DNA of 64,000 nt from Clostridium amylolyticum (GCF_900142075.1 NZ_FQZO01000005.1:292653-356652), one strand, 5' to 3'; counted from the first letter of the stretch, positions 18,812 to 26,894 are shown. Notes: generated by a model not told the origin, from the letters alone. Translations and numbers: made by a program.

Positions 18812-19237
18812 TTATTCTTCAACTTGTACTCCCATACTTCTGGCAGTTCCTTTAACCATGCTCATTGCAGTTTCTAATGAAGCTGCATTTAAGTCTGGCA
18901 TTTTAGTTTCAGCAATTTTCTTAACTTGCTCTTTAGTTAGTTTACCCACTTTTGTTCTGTTTGGTACTCCTGAACCGCTTTCAATTCCTAGCTCTTTCTT
19001 TATAAGAACAGCTGCTGGTGGAGTTTTAAGTATGAAGCTGAAGCTTCTATCTTGATAAACTGTTATAACAACGGGTATTATTAGTCCTGCTTGATTTGCA
19101 GTTTTAGCATTAAATTCCTTACAGAACCCCATTATATTTACACCATGTTGACCTAAAGCTGGACCAACTGGTGGTGCTGGAGTCGCCTTACCTGCAGGAA
19201 GTTGAAGTTTAATCATTCCTGTTACTTTCTTAGCCAT
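18812..19237 (-). CDS. rplK: 50S ribosomal protein L11
   Basis: The 141-residue L11 has the Pro-rich N-terminal domain (LPAGKATPAPPVGPALGQHGVNI) and the C-terminal rRNA-binding domain (AGSGVPN-like SGSGVPNRTKVG). It forms the GTPase-associated centre with 23S rRNA and is the thiostrepton target. It precedes rplA in one unit. Confidence 0.98.
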   Translation of the reverse strand: MAKKVTGMIKLQLPAGKATPAPPVGPALGQHGVNIMGFCKEFNAKTANQAGLIIPVVITVYQDRSFSFILKTPPAAVLIKKELGIESGSGVPNRTKVGKLTKEQVKKIAETKMPDLNAASLETAMSMVKGTARSMGVQVEE

Positions 19238-19255
19238 GAGTTATTCCTCCTATAC

Positions 19256-19288
19256 TGTGGTATTTGGCGGGTGTTTTAACCCTCCCAC
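19256..19288 (-). promoter_or_regulatory. L1-type mRNA motif, copy 1 (upstream of rplK)
   Basis: The minus strand reads GTGGGAGGG, a loop, then ATACCACA just upstream of the rplK ribosome site. It shares both conserved ends with the copy between rplK and rplA. It is a candidate translational operator for L1. Confidence 0.45.
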
Positions 19289-19316
19289 TTAATTAAGACC
19301 TTAGTCTTTATTAATT

Positions 19317-19838
19317 CTAATCTAGTTTTTCTATCTGGTTATAATCAAGTTCAGCTAATGTGTCTCTTCCAAACATGTTTACCAGAACTTTTATCTTACG
19401 TTTTTCCGAATTAATTTCTTGAACCACAGCTGCAAAGTCTTTAATTGGTCCAGAAACTATTCTAACGCTTTCTCCTACCTCTAAATCAATTTCTTGGAGA
19501 ACTTCTGCTATTCCCATGGAATCTACTTCTTCATCGGTAAGAGGTACCGGCTTTGATCCCGGTCCTACAAATCCTGTTACGCCTCTTGTATTTCTAACAA
19601 CGTACCAAGATTCATCTGTCATTAACATTTTTACTAATACATACCCTGGGAACTTTTTCTTTAATACAACCTTAGTCTTTCCATCCTTTTCTTCAACCAC
19701 TTCTTCCATAGGAACTTGTACGTCTAAGATAAGGGTTTCTAGATTTCTATTTTCTATGGTCTTTTCAAGGTTAGCTTTAACCTTATTTTCGTATCCCGAA
19801 TATGTATGCACTACATACCATCTAGCCTTTTCACTCAT
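19317..19838 (-). CDS. nusG: Transcription elongation/antitermination factor NusG
   Basis: This 173-residue protein begins with the NGN domain (ARWYVVHTYSGYENKVKANLE), which binds the RNA polymerase clamp, and ends with a KOW domain (VRIVSGPIKDFAAVVQEI). It couples transcription to ribosomes or Rho. It follows secE by 39 bases in the usual secE-nusG-rplK order. Confidence 0.98.
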   Translation of the reverse strand: MSEKARWYVVHTYSGYENKVKANLEKTIENRNLETLILDVQVPMEEVVEEKDGKTKVVLKKKFPGYVLVKMLMTDESWYVVRNTRGVTGFVGPGSKPVPLTDEEVDSMGIAEVLQEIDLEVGESVRIVSGPIKDFAAVVQEINSEKRKIKVLVNMFGRDTLAELDYNQIEKLD

Positions 19839-19877
19839 ATTTCCTGGGATAACCTAGTTATCCCAACCTCCTTTTTT

Positions 19878-20108
19878 TTATTTAATTTTAAACATCGTAG
19901 CAAAGAGGTTTTTAAATATATAGTCCATTCCACCTACTACTACTAAATAGAATAAACAGAATGCAACTACTGCAGTCGAGGCTTTCTTAATTTCGTTTTT
20001 AGATGGCCAAGTTATTCTTTTAACTTCTGCCTTAACCTCTCTAAAGAACTGTATAATTCCTGAATTTTTGTCTTTGGATTCTTGTTTCACATTTCTATTT
20101 ACAGCCAT
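19878..20108 (-). CDS. secE: Preprotein translocase subunit SecE
   Basis: The 76-residue product is a single-helix SecE of the Gram-positive type: a short charged N-terminus, the amphipathic FFREVKAEVKRITWPSKNEI segment (about residues 22-41), and one transmembrane helix (TAVVAFCLFYLVVVGGMDYIF). SecE stabilises SecY in the export channel. It lies between rpmG and nusG. Confidence 0.96.
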   Translation of the reverse strand: MAVNRNVKQESKDKNSGIIQFFREVKAEVKRITWPSKNEIKKASTAVVAFCLFYLVVVGGMDYIFKNLFATMFKIK

Positions 20109-20165
20109 GTGTAATTCACATCCTTAAATATTTACTAAGCGCATAAGGCAACTTAATATAGGAAA

Positions 20166-20315
20166 CTATTTAGTTTCTCTATGAAGTGTATGTTTTTGGC
20201 AGAATTTACAGTACTTTTTCATTTCAAGTCTGTCTGGGTCATTCTTCTTGTTCTTCATTGAGTTATAATTTCTCTGTTTGCATTCTGTGCAAGCTATTGT
20301 AACTTTTACTCTCAC
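20166..20315 (-). CDS. rpmG: 50S ribosomal protein L33, zinc-binding form
   Basis: A 49-residue reading frame starts with GTG at 20313-20315 after GGAGGTGCGGAAC and encodes RVKVTIACTECKQRNYNS...KYCKFCQKHTLHRETK. Two CxxC pairs (residues 9-12 and 36-39) mark the zinc-binding form of L33. It is the first gene of the rpmG-secE-nusG unit. Confidence 0.96.
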   Translation of the reverse strand: MRVKVTIACTECKQRNYNSMKNKKNDPDRLEMKKYCKFCQKHTLHRETK

Positions 20316-20397
20316 GTTCCGCACCTCCAGTTTATATAAAATCTTTTAACATTCAGCGTAGGCTTGCTGTAAACTTGTTTAGTTGCGTGCTACCATA

Positions 20398-20428
20398 ATA
20401 AATTATCATAATTAAAATATCATGTCAA
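20398..20428 (-). promoter_or_regulatory. Probable promoter of rpmG-secE-nusG
   Basis: A perfect TTGACA (20428-20423) is present on the minus strand in the tuf2-rpmG gap. The -10 box is less clear: GATAAT at 15 bases or TAATTT at 17 bases spacing. The position downstream of the tuf2 terminator supports it. Confidence 0.5.
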
Positions 20429-20445
20429 TAATATATCACTATTTA

Positions 20446-20473
20446 AAGGACTAGGTTTAATAACCCAGTCCTT
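20446..20473 (-). terminator. Terminator downstream of tuf copy 2
   Basis: AAGGACTGGGTT (20473-20462) pairs with AACCTAGTCCTT (20457-20446) with one G-T pair, around a four-base loop. The following T tract is weak (TAAATAG), so efficiency is uncertain. Confidence 0.65.
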
Positions 20474-20499
20474 ATTGAAACCAACTTTCAGTTATTTAA

Positions 20500-21693
20500 T
20501 TATTCAACTATTGAAGTAACAACTCCTGAACCAACTGTTCTTCCGCCTTCTCTGATAGCGAATCTTAATCCTTCGTCCATAGCGATTTGAGTAATCAACT
20601 CAACGTTCATGTCGATATGGTCTCCTGGCATTACCATTTCCATTCCCTCTGGTAATTTGATTGATCCAGTAACGTCTGTTGTTCTGAAATAGAATTGTGG
20701 TCTGTATCCATCAAAGAATGGTGTATGTCTTCCACCTTCTTCTTTTTTAAGTACGTATACTTGACCTACAAATTTCTTATGAGGTTTTACTGTTCCTGGT
20801 TTTGCAAGTACTTGACCTCTTTCGATATCTGCTCTTTGGATTCCTCTTAAAAGTGCTCCAATGTTGTCTCCTGCTTGAGCTTCATCAAGAAGTTTTCTGA
20901 ACATTTCTATTCCTGTACATACTGTCTTTCTCTTCTCTTCGCTTAATCCAACTACTTCTACTTCTTCTCCTACGTGAAGAACTCCTCTTTCAACTCTTCC
21001 TGTTGCAACTGTTCCTCTACCAGTGATTGTAAATACGTCTTCTACTGGCATTAAGAATGGCTTATCTGTTGCTCTTTCTGGAGTTGGGATGTAGCTGTCT
21101 ACTGCTGCCATTAAGTCCATGATGCATTGTGTTGCTGCATCATCTGTTGGGTTTTCTAATGCTTTTAATGCTGATCCTGTTATTACTGGAATATCATCTC
21201 CTGGGAAGTTGTACTCGCTTAATAGCTCTCTTACTTCCATTTCAACTAATTCTAATAATTCTGGATCGTCTACCATATCAGCTTTGTTTAAGAATACTAC
21301 TATATAGTCAACTCCAACTCTGGATGCTAGAAGTATATGTTCTCTTGTTTGTGGCATTGGACCATCTGCTGCTGATACAACTAGGATTGCTCCATCCATT
21401 TGTGCTGCTCCTGTAATCATGTTCTTTACATAGTCAGCGTGTCCAGGACAGTCAACGTGTGCATAGTGTCTGTTTTCTGTTTGGTATTCAACGTGGGATG
21501 TATTGATTGTGATTCCTCTTTCTTTTTCTTCTGGAGCCTTGTCAATATCATCATACTTGAATGCTTCCGCAAATCCTTTGCTTGCTAATACTGTTGTAAT
21601 AGCTGCTGTTAATGTTGTCTTACCGTGGTCAACGTGACCTATTGTACCAATATTTACGTGTGGTTTACTTCTTTCGAATTTAGCCTTTGACAT
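20500..21693 (-). CDS. tuf: Elongation factor Tu, copy 2
   Basis: The 397-residue product is identical to the copy at 4566-5759, with the same P-loop and guanine-binding motifs. The coding sequences look identical over the whole length, while upstream and downstream bases differ within a few positions of the start and stop. Unlike copy 1 it is not in the str operon: it lies behind tRNA-Thr with its own promoter and terminator, an arrangement like tRNA-tufB units of other bacteria. Confidence 0.99.
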   Translation of the reverse strand: MSKAKFERSKPHVNIGTIGHVDHGKTTLTAAITTVLASKGFAEAFKYDDIDKAPEEKERGITINTSHVEYQTENRHYAHVDCPGHADYVKNMITGAAQMDGAILVVSAADGPMPQTREHILLASRVGVDYIVVFLNKADMVDDPELLELVEMEVRELLSEYNFPGDDIPVITGSALKALENPTDDAATQCIMDLMAAVDSYIPTPERATDKPFLMPVEDVFTITGRGTVATGRVERGVLHVGEEVEVVGLSEEKRKTVCTGIEMFRKLLDEAQAGDNIGALLRGIQRADIERGQVLAKPGTVKPHKKFVGQVYVLKKEEGGRHTPFFDGYRPQFYFRTTDVTGSIKLPEGMEMVMPGDHIDMNVELITQIAMDEGLRFAIREGGRTVGSGVVTSIVE

Positions 21694-21768
21694 AGTGCTT
21701 AATCCTCCTTACTTATAAGTGTAAATTAATAATAAACTTTGCCTAGTGTGTTTCATTTTCCAAAAATT

Positions 21769-21844
21769 TGGAGCTCACGATCGGGATTGAACCGACTACC
21801 TCCGCCTTACCAAGGCGACGCTCTACCGACTGAGCTACGTGAGC
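21769..21844 (-). tRNA. tRNA-Thr (GGT anticodon)
   Basis: A complete cloverleaf is visible: acceptor GCTCACG/CGTGAGC, D arm GCTCAGTCGGTAGAGC, anticodon loop TTGGTAA with anticodon GGT, T arm with GTTCAATC, and an encoded CCA (21771-21769). It is co-oriented with tuf 2 and 76 bases ahead of it. Confidence 0.97.
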
Positions 21845-21919
21845 AATTTAAGAGGAGCTTATAGTTTACTAATTTAGTATGTACAAAGCTTACCTCATGT
21901 ATACTTCAATCACTTTTAA

Positions 21920-21948
21920 AGTTTACTACGTATTGTTTTTTTTGTCAA
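21920..21948 (-). promoter_or_regulatory. tRNA-Thr/tuf2 promoter
   Basis: TTGACA (21948-21943) and TAAACT (21925-21920) are 17 bases apart on the minus strand, upstream of tRNA-Thr. Confidence 0.7.
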
Positions 21949-21964
21949 TAAAATTTTAATACTT

Positions 21965-22606
21965 TTATCTGTTATTTAAAGATTTTTCTAGTTTTCTTTT
22001 AACCCTTTGAAGAGCATTATCAATGGATTTTGCTTGTCTATCAAGGTCACAAGCTATCTCCTGGTAAGACTTTCCGTCAAGATAAGACATTAAAACCTCC
22101 ATCTCTAAGTCTGAAAGAAGTCTAGATATTTCTTTTTCTATATAACCCATTTCTTCTTTACTTATCAATAGTTCTTCAGGATCTGATATCTTAATGCTGG
22201 TAAGTACATCCAAAAGTGTTCGGTCAGAATCCTCTTCATAAATGGGTTTATTTAAGGATATATATGTATTTAAAGGTATATGTTTCTGTCTAGTAGCCGT
22301 TTTTATGGCCGTTATAATTTGCCTAGTTACACATAACTCTGCAAATGCTTTGAAGGAGGTTAGTTTGTCAGGTTTAAAATCTCTTATAGCCTTATAAAGT
22401 CCTATCATCCCTTCTTGATATATATCTTCTTTATCTGCACCTATTAAGAAGTAAGACCTAGCCTTAGATTTTACAAAGCCTTCATACTTGTTAATTAAGT
22501 ATTCCTGAGCCCTAACACTACCGTTCTTAGCTTCATGTACTATTTCTTCATCAAGCTTGTCCTTAAAATCGATAAAGCCTTGAACAGTATTGTCCATGTT
22601 CTTCAA
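21965..22606 (-). CDS. sigH: RNA polymerase sigma factor SigH (Spo0H)
   Basis: The 213-residue product matches SigH, the early stationary/sporulation sigma factor. Region 2 contains RSYFLIGADKEDIYQEGMIGLYKAIRDF and FKAFAELCVTRQIITAIKTATRQKHIPL; region 4 has the HTH SYQEIACDLDRQAKSIDNALQRVKRKLEK. The start is probably TTG at 22604-22606 with GGGGGAGAGAC upstream; an ATG three codons later is possible but its spacing is too long. It has its own promoter and ends the conserved cysS-to-sigH gene string. Confidence 0.96.
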   Translation of the reverse strand: MKNMDNTVQGFIDFKDKLDEEIVHEAKNGSVRAQEYLINKYEGFVKSKARSYFLIGADKEDIYQEGMIGLYKAIRDFKPDKLTSFKAFAELCVTRQIITAIKTATRQKHIPLNTYISLNKPIYEEDSDRTLLDVLTSIKISDPEELLISKEEMGYIEKEISRLLSDLEMEVLMSYLDGKSYQEIACDLDRQAKSIDNALQRVKRKLEKSLNNR

Positions 22607-22640
22607 AGTCTCTCCCCCTCATATTCTCTCTTACTAATTA

Positions 22641-22670
22641 ATTATAGACTAGTGCTTTCTTTGAAGTCAA
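22641..22670 (-). promoter_or_regulatory. sigH promoter
   Basis: TTGACT (22670-22665) and a perfect TATAAT (22646-22641) are 18 bases apart on the minus strand, just upstream of the sigH ribosome site and overlapping none of the preceding gene. Confidence 0.7.
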
Positions 22671-22676
22671 GCTGAA

Positions 22677-23186
22677 TCAATGGCTTCTGCGTATTCTTTC
22701 AAGTTTATCCCTAACATCTTTTTCAATATTATCTTCCAATGAATTTCTTTGTTTTTCTTTTAACTTTTCAGATTTTTTTCTTATGTTATTTTCTATATTT
22801 TCTATTTCACGGTAAAACTCTATGGAAGACATTCTCACTGCGCCTCTTTGAAATACGGTTTGCTGCTCCAAAGAATCAGAGGTAACCACAAACACCTCCG
22901 TTTTCCTTCCAATATCATTTACATTTCTTTCTATAAAGCTGTCTGCCGTCTCTCCATCTTTGGTAAACACAATAATAAGATTCCCTACTCTATCTTTCTT
23001 TTCTAAAGCACCTGGAACTTTATGAGCATCAAAAACAATAAAAATTTTACAGTCTTTGTAGCTAGAATAATTTTGGAGAGAATCTATCAGACTTATTCTA
23101 GCTGCTTCGTAACTGTATTCTTTTATTTTCTTAAGTTCTGGCCAACTATTAATAACGTTATAACCATCAACAAAGATAACTCGCAA
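22677..23186 (-). CDS. NYN-domain ribonuclease, Rae1/YacP-like
   Basis: The 169-residue protein has the PIN-like NYN fold: FVDGYNVINSWPEL at the N-terminus with a catalytic Asp, VFDAHK, and SFIERNV plus VVTSDSLEQ acidic positions. In Bacillus the homologue Rae1 cleaves mRNA on the ribosome. The C-terminus is a charged helix (about 125-169). A TTG start follows AGAGGATAAA; the gene lies ten bases after rlmB. Confidence 0.85.
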   Translation of the reverse strand: MRVIFVDGYNVINSWPELKKIKEYSYEAARISLIDSLQNYSSYKDCKIFIVFDAHKVPGALEKKDRVGNLIIVFTKDGETADSFIERNVNDIGRKTEVFVVTSDSLEQQTVFQRGAVRMSSIEFYREIENIENNIRKKSEKLKEKQRNSLEDNIEKDVRDKLERIRRSH

Positions 23187-23195
23187 TTTATCCTC

Positions 23196-24122
23196 TTATA
23201 GCCTAGTTTTCAACACTTCATACATCAATATGCCAGCAGCAACAGATGCATTAAGAGAGTTTATTTTTCCAACCATAGGGATCTTAATTAATTTATCGCA
23301 TTTTTCTTTAGTAAGTTTAGATATACCTTTTCCTTCGCTACCTATCACTAAAGCTATAGCTCCATCTAAATTTGCCTTATAACTATAGTCTTCCCCTTCC
23401 ATGTCCGCACCATAAATCCAAATATTTTTTTCTTTAAGTTCATCTATAGTAGCATTTATATTAGTTACTTTAGCTACCATCATATGCTCTATGGCACCTG
23501 CAGAAGATTTATATACAGTAGGTGTTATCCCCACATTTCTTCTCTTAGGTATTATTATTCCATGAACTCCGCAAAGTTCAGCCGTCCTTACAATGGATCC
23601 TAAGTTATGTGGATCTTCTATTTCATCAAGTATAACTATAAATGGCTTTTCTCCAGCTTTTTCTGCCTTATTAAGCATATCTTCCAATGTGAAATATTTG
23701 TATGGCGTAACTTTGGCTATTACCCCTTGGTGCACTCCTGTTTCGCTCATTAAATCCAATTTTTTTCTATCCACTTCTTTTACTACTATACCCTTTTCTT
23801 TTGCCAGTCCTCTAACTACGTTTATGGAACCTTCCTTGTCACCCTTTGAAATCAATATTTGTTCAATGGTTCTATCTGATCTTAAAGCCTCAATAACCGC
23901 ATTTCTTCCCTCTACTATGTCTTCTCTTGAAATAGTTTTATTTTCAATAGGTGCAACGGCTTCATCTTTAACATAAGCTCTCTTTTCTTCTGTATTTCTT
24001 TTCATATTACCCTTTACAGAAGTTTCGAAGCTTCTTCCTCTTTTATTCATATTCTTATCATCGTTTTTCTTTGATGAAAATTTACTTCTACCAAAATTAT
24101 TATCTTTATAACTATTTTTCAT
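23196..24122 (-). CDS. rlmB: 23S rRNA 2'-O-methyltransferase, RlmB/TrmH family
   Basis: This 308-residue SpoU/TrmH-type enzyme has a substrate-binding domain (IVEGRNAVIEALRSDRTIEQILIS) and a SPOUT catalytic domain with LDEIEDPHNLGSIVRTAE, VIGSEGKGISKL and INSLNASVAAGILMYE. It probably methylates a ribose in 23S rRNA (G2251 in E. coli). The first about 65 residues are a basic, low-complexity extension (KDNNFGRSKFSSKK...) not needed for the fold. It lies between mrnC and the NYN gene. Confidence 0.92.
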   Translation of the reverse strand: MKNSYKDNNFGRSKFSSKKNDDKNMNKRGRSFETSVKGNMKRNTEEKRAYVKDEAVAPIENKTISREDIVEGRNAVIEALRSDRTIEQILISKGDKEGSINVVRGLAKEKGIVVKEVDRKKLDLMSETGVHQGVIAKVTPYKYFTLEDMLNKAEKAGEKPFIVILDEIEDPHNLGSIVRTAELCGVHGIIIPKRRNVGITPTVYKSSAGAIEHMMVAKVTNINATIDELKEKNIWIYGADMEGEDYSYKANLDGAIALVIGSEGKGISKLTKEKCDKLIKIPMVGKINSLNASVAAGILMYEVLKTRL

Positions 24123-24137
24123 ATTGTTTCCTCCATT

Positions 24138-24566
24138 TTATGCTCTTCTATTTTTTTTAAAGTTCTCTATTGATTTTTCAAGTATGTATTTGAGCCTTTC
24201 TTGATTATCTGTTAAATAAAGATAGCCCACTAAAGCTTCGAATCCCGTTGCATATCTATATTCAGTTACATCAGCATTCTTGGGTACCGTTGGTGACTTA
24301 GCATTTCTTCCTCTCTTAAAAATATAAATTTCATCTTCTGTAAGCTCATCTTCTATACTTTTTATTATTTCACTCTGACCATGGGCTTTTACATAATTAA
24401 TAGCCTCTACATGTATTTTATGTGCATTAAGCTCAGTGTTTATGCATAATATGTAGTTTCTTATAAAAAGTTCAAAAACCGCATCGCCTATGAGTGCAAG
24501 CTGCAGCGGATGTAGCCTTTTAGCTTCTTCCACTAAAAATTTTTTTGTCATTAAATTATCTAACAT
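24138..24566 (-). CDS. mrnC: Mini-ribonuclease III
   Basis: The 142-residue product is the RNase III catalytic domain without a dsRNA-binding domain, as in Mini-III, which matures 23S rRNA ends in Bacillus. Family motifs are LHPLQLALIGDAVFELFIRNY and the second acidic motif ATGFEALVGYLYL. It heads the mrnC-rlmB-rae1 unit and follows AAGGAGTACTTT. Confidence 0.95.
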   Translation of the reverse strand: MLDNLMTKKFLVEEAKRLHPLQLALIGDAVFELFIRNYILCINTELNAHKIHVEAINYVKAHGQSEIIKSIEDELTEDEIYIFKRGRNAKSPTVPKNADVTEYRYATGFEALVGYLYLTDNQERLKYILEKSIENFKKNRRA

Positions 24567-24617
24567 AAAGTACTCCTTGTAAAGTTAAATATTTATTACT
24601 CTTTATAAATTCTTTTG

Positions 24618-24661
24618 TTTTATATTATAAACCATTACCTTTTATATTATAAAGCATTAAA
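24618..24661 (-). repeat. 22-base tandem duplication carrying two -10-like boxes
   Basis: The 14-base string TTTATAATATAAAA occurs twice on the minus strand with a 22-base period (24631-24618 and 24653-24640). Each copy contains TATAAT. It lies between rpsD and mrnC and may provide two overlapping promoters for mrnC. Confidence 0.5.
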
Positions 24662-24664
24662 TTT

Positions 24665-24693
24665 AAAAAAGCCTCGCATAATGCAAGGCTTTA
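24665..24693 (-). terminator. rpsD terminator
   Basis: AAAGCCTTGCA pairs with TGCGAGGCTTT (one G-T pair) and is followed by a T run on the minus strand, directly after the rpsD stop. It makes rpsD a separate unit from mrnC. Confidence 0.8.
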
Positions 24694-24696
24694 ATA

Positions 24697-25296
24697 TTAT
24701 ACAACTTTAGAGTAAAATTCAACTACTAATTGTTCATTAATCTCAATAGGTATTTCATCTCTTTTAGGTAATCTACTATATACAGCACTAAAATTTTCTT
24801 CATCCATTTCTATATAAGGAACTGAAAAGGCTGCTCTATTTAAGTAATTATCTTGGAAAACAGGATTTTTTCTTGAACTTTCCTTAAGTTCAATTTTATC
24901 TCCCACATTAACTTGAAAAGAAGGTATGTCAACCTTTTGTCCATTTACCAGTATGTGTCCATGACTTACCATCTGTCTTGCTTGTCTTATGGAAGATGCA
25001 ACACCCATTCTATAAACCAAGTTATCTAACCTTGATTCTAAAGTGTTAAGAAGCACATCGCCAGTAATATCTTTGTTTTTAATAGCTTTTTTTACATAAG
25101 ATTTAAATTGCTTCTCTAGAACTCCATAATAGGTTCTTAATCTCTGTTTTTCAAGAAGCTGTGTTCCATAATCAGAAAGCTTCTTATCATTTCTTGCCAT
25201 TCCCTTTGATGCTCTTTTCATCGCTTTTGGATGACCATATACATTTAAGCCTAGCCTTCTGCAAGCCTTAAACCTCGGTCCCATAATCTTTGCCAT
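24697..25296 (-). CDS. rpsD: 30S ribosomal protein S4, cysteine-poor (C-) paralogue
   Basis: The 199-residue product is S4, with the S4 RNA-binding domain LESRLDNLVYRMGVASSIRQARQMVSHGHILVNG. It starts MAKIMGPRFKACRRLG and keeps only one cysteine in the N-terminal region, so it lacks the zinc-ligand set seen in the C+ form that Clostridium usually encodes beside rpoA. It is therefore probably a second, zinc-independent S4. The ATG at 25294-25296 follows TGGAGG; an upstream extension of 24 codons is rejected. It sits alone between cysS and mrnC with its own terminator and a Fur-family-like box upstream, where Bacillus has no rpsD. Confidence 0.95.
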   Translation of the reverse strand: MAKIMGPRFKACRRLGLNVYGHPKAMKRASKGMARNDKKLSDYGTQLLEKQRLRTYYGVLEKQFKSYVKKAIKNKDITGDVLLNTLESRLDNLVYRMGVASSIRQARQMVSHGHILVNGQKVDIPSFQVNVGDKIELKESSRKNPVFQDNYLNRAAFSVPYIEMDEENFSAVYSRLPKRDEIPIEINEQLVVEFYSKVV

Positions 25297-25358
25297 AATA
25301 AACCTCCATGTTAAATGAATTTGCCGCGGTATTATTATGCCTTTTTTAATACTATCAC

Positions 25359-25387
25359 AAAATATCACTATTGAAAATAATTATCAA
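25359..25387 (-). promoter_or_regulatory. rpsD promoter overlapped by a Fur-family-like box
   Basis: TTGATA (25387-25382) and TATTTT (25364-25359) are 17 bases apart on the minus strand. The -35 overlaps TGATAAT-T-ATTTTCA (25386-25372), which differs at one of 14 defined positions from the 7-1-7 Fur box TGATAATNATTATCA. In an AT-rich genome chance matches occur, so control by a Fur, Zur or PerR protein is a hypothesis. Confidence 0.4.
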
Positions 25388-25472
25388 TTACCCTTCTTCG
25401 TCAAAATAGTTTGTTTATATTGATTAAATCACTATAGCTTTAAGAAGCTCTTTAAATTGAGAATTTACAATT

Positions 25473-26870
25473 TTAAATTTGTTTCCACCTAACTCCCTGT
25501 GGAGTATCTTCTAACACAATTCCTCTTGCTTTTAGGTCGTCTCTTATTTTATCAGAAAGAGCCCAATTCTTTTCTTTTCTTGCTTTTTGTCTTTCTTCAA
25601 TTAGCTTTTCTACCTCTTCTTCTAGGCTTACTTTTTTAGAGTGCTGAAGTATCCCAAGAGGTGAGCCAAGCTCTCTCATAAGATCTATGGCTCCTTGAAT
25701 CAATTCTTTAGAGGAGTTTGCATCTATATTAGTATTTATATCCTTTGCTAAATCAAAGAGTACAGAGATAGCATCTGCTGTGTTAAAATCGTCATCCATT
25801 TTTTCAATATATCTTTCTCTGTAAGCATTAAGACCTTGTAAATACTTAGTTTCCTCTTCATTGATATTATCACGAGAAACATTTCCGTATAAATGTTGAA
25901 GATTTGTTATGGAGTTATAAAGTCTTTCCACTGAAGCCTTGGCTGAATCTAGAAGATCGTGACTAAAGTTTAACTGTACCCTATAATGTCCTGAAAGCAT
26001 TAAGAATCTTACTACATCAGCATCATATTCCTCTAAAACCTCTCTTACAGTAAAGAAGTTATTAAGGGATTTTGACATCTTTTGGTTGTTAACATTTAAA
26101 AAAGCACAATGAATCCAGTAATTAGCAAAGGTTTTATCCGTTAAAGATTCACTTTGGGCTATTTCATTTTCATGGTGTGGAAATACTAGGTCTGAACCTC
26201 CTGCATGAATATCAATAGTTTCTCCAAGGAGATTTTTAGCCATGCAAGAGCACTCAATATGCCATCCTGGTCTTCCCATGCCCCAAGGGCTTTCCCATGC
26301 AGGTTCACCGGGCTTTTGGGCTTTCCACACAGCAAAATCCATAGGGTCACTTTTTCTTTCATCCACATTTATTCTTGCACCTGCTTGTAAATCGTCAAGA
26401 TTTTGTCCTGAAAGCTTTCCATAGCCTGAAAACTTTTTAGTGCTAAAATAAACATCTCCATTTATTTCATAAGCATATCCCTTTTCTATAAGTCCTTGAA
26501 CAAAATCTATAATTTCATTTATATATTCTGTGGCTCTAGGGTTTATGCTAGCTCTTTTAATTTTCAATCCATCTGCATCCTTATAGTACTCATCTATATA
26601 TCTATCCCCTAGCTCCTTTACTGTGGTGTCTTCGTCATTAGCTTTTTTAATCATCTTATCATCTATATCAGTAAAGTTTTGAACAAATTTTACTTTGTAC
26701 CCTCTATATTCTAAATACCTTCTTATGGTATCAAATACGATGAAGGTTCGTGCATTTCCAATATGGAAGAGGTTATATACCGTAGGTCCGCAAACATACA
26801 TCTTTACCTCTCCTGGTACAAGTGATATAAATTCTTCCTTCTGTCTTGTAAGTGTATTGAAAACCTTCAT
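25473..26870 (-). CDS. cysS: Cysteinyl-tRNA synthetase
   Basis: The 465-residue class I synthetase has the HIGH-type motif FHIGNART with preceding CGPTVYN (zinc-ligand cysteine at about 28), the second zinc site ECSCMA and HHENEIAQSE, and the KMSKS loop as KMSKSLNN. It charges tRNA-Cys. It follows proS by 24 bases and is likely co-transcribed with it from the proS T-box promoter. Confidence 0.98.
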   Translation of the reverse strand: MKVFNTLTRQKEEFISLVPGEVKMYVCGPTVYNLFHIGNARTFIVFDTIRRYLEYRGYKVKFVQNFTDIDDKMIKKANDEDTTVKELGDRYIDEYYKDADGLKIKRASINPRATEYINEIIDFVQGLIEKGYAYEINGDVYFSTKKFSGYGKLSGQNLDDLQAGARINVDERKSDPMDFAVWKAQKPGEPAWESPWGMGRPGWHIECSCMAKNLLGETIDIHAGGSDLVFPHHENEIAQSESLTDKTFANYWIHCAFLNVNNQKMSKSLNNFFTVREVLEEYDADVVRFLMLSGHYRVQLNFSHDLLDSAKASVERLYNSITNLQHLYGNVSRDNINEEETKYLQGLNAYRERYIEKMDDDFNTADAISVLFDLAKDINTNIDANSSKELIQGAIDLMRELGSPLGILQHSKKVSLEEEVEKLIEERQKARKEKNWALSDKIRDDLKARGIVLEDTPQGVRWKQI

Positions 26871-26894
26871 GCGCCTTCCTCCTTTTTAACTTAA

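Noticed and set aside
25321..25330. GCCGCGG string upstream of rpsD resembling the 16S rRNA 530 loop
   Set aside because: The match is under ten bases and in the antisense direction relative to rpsD mRNA; it is not enough to claim rRNA mimicry.
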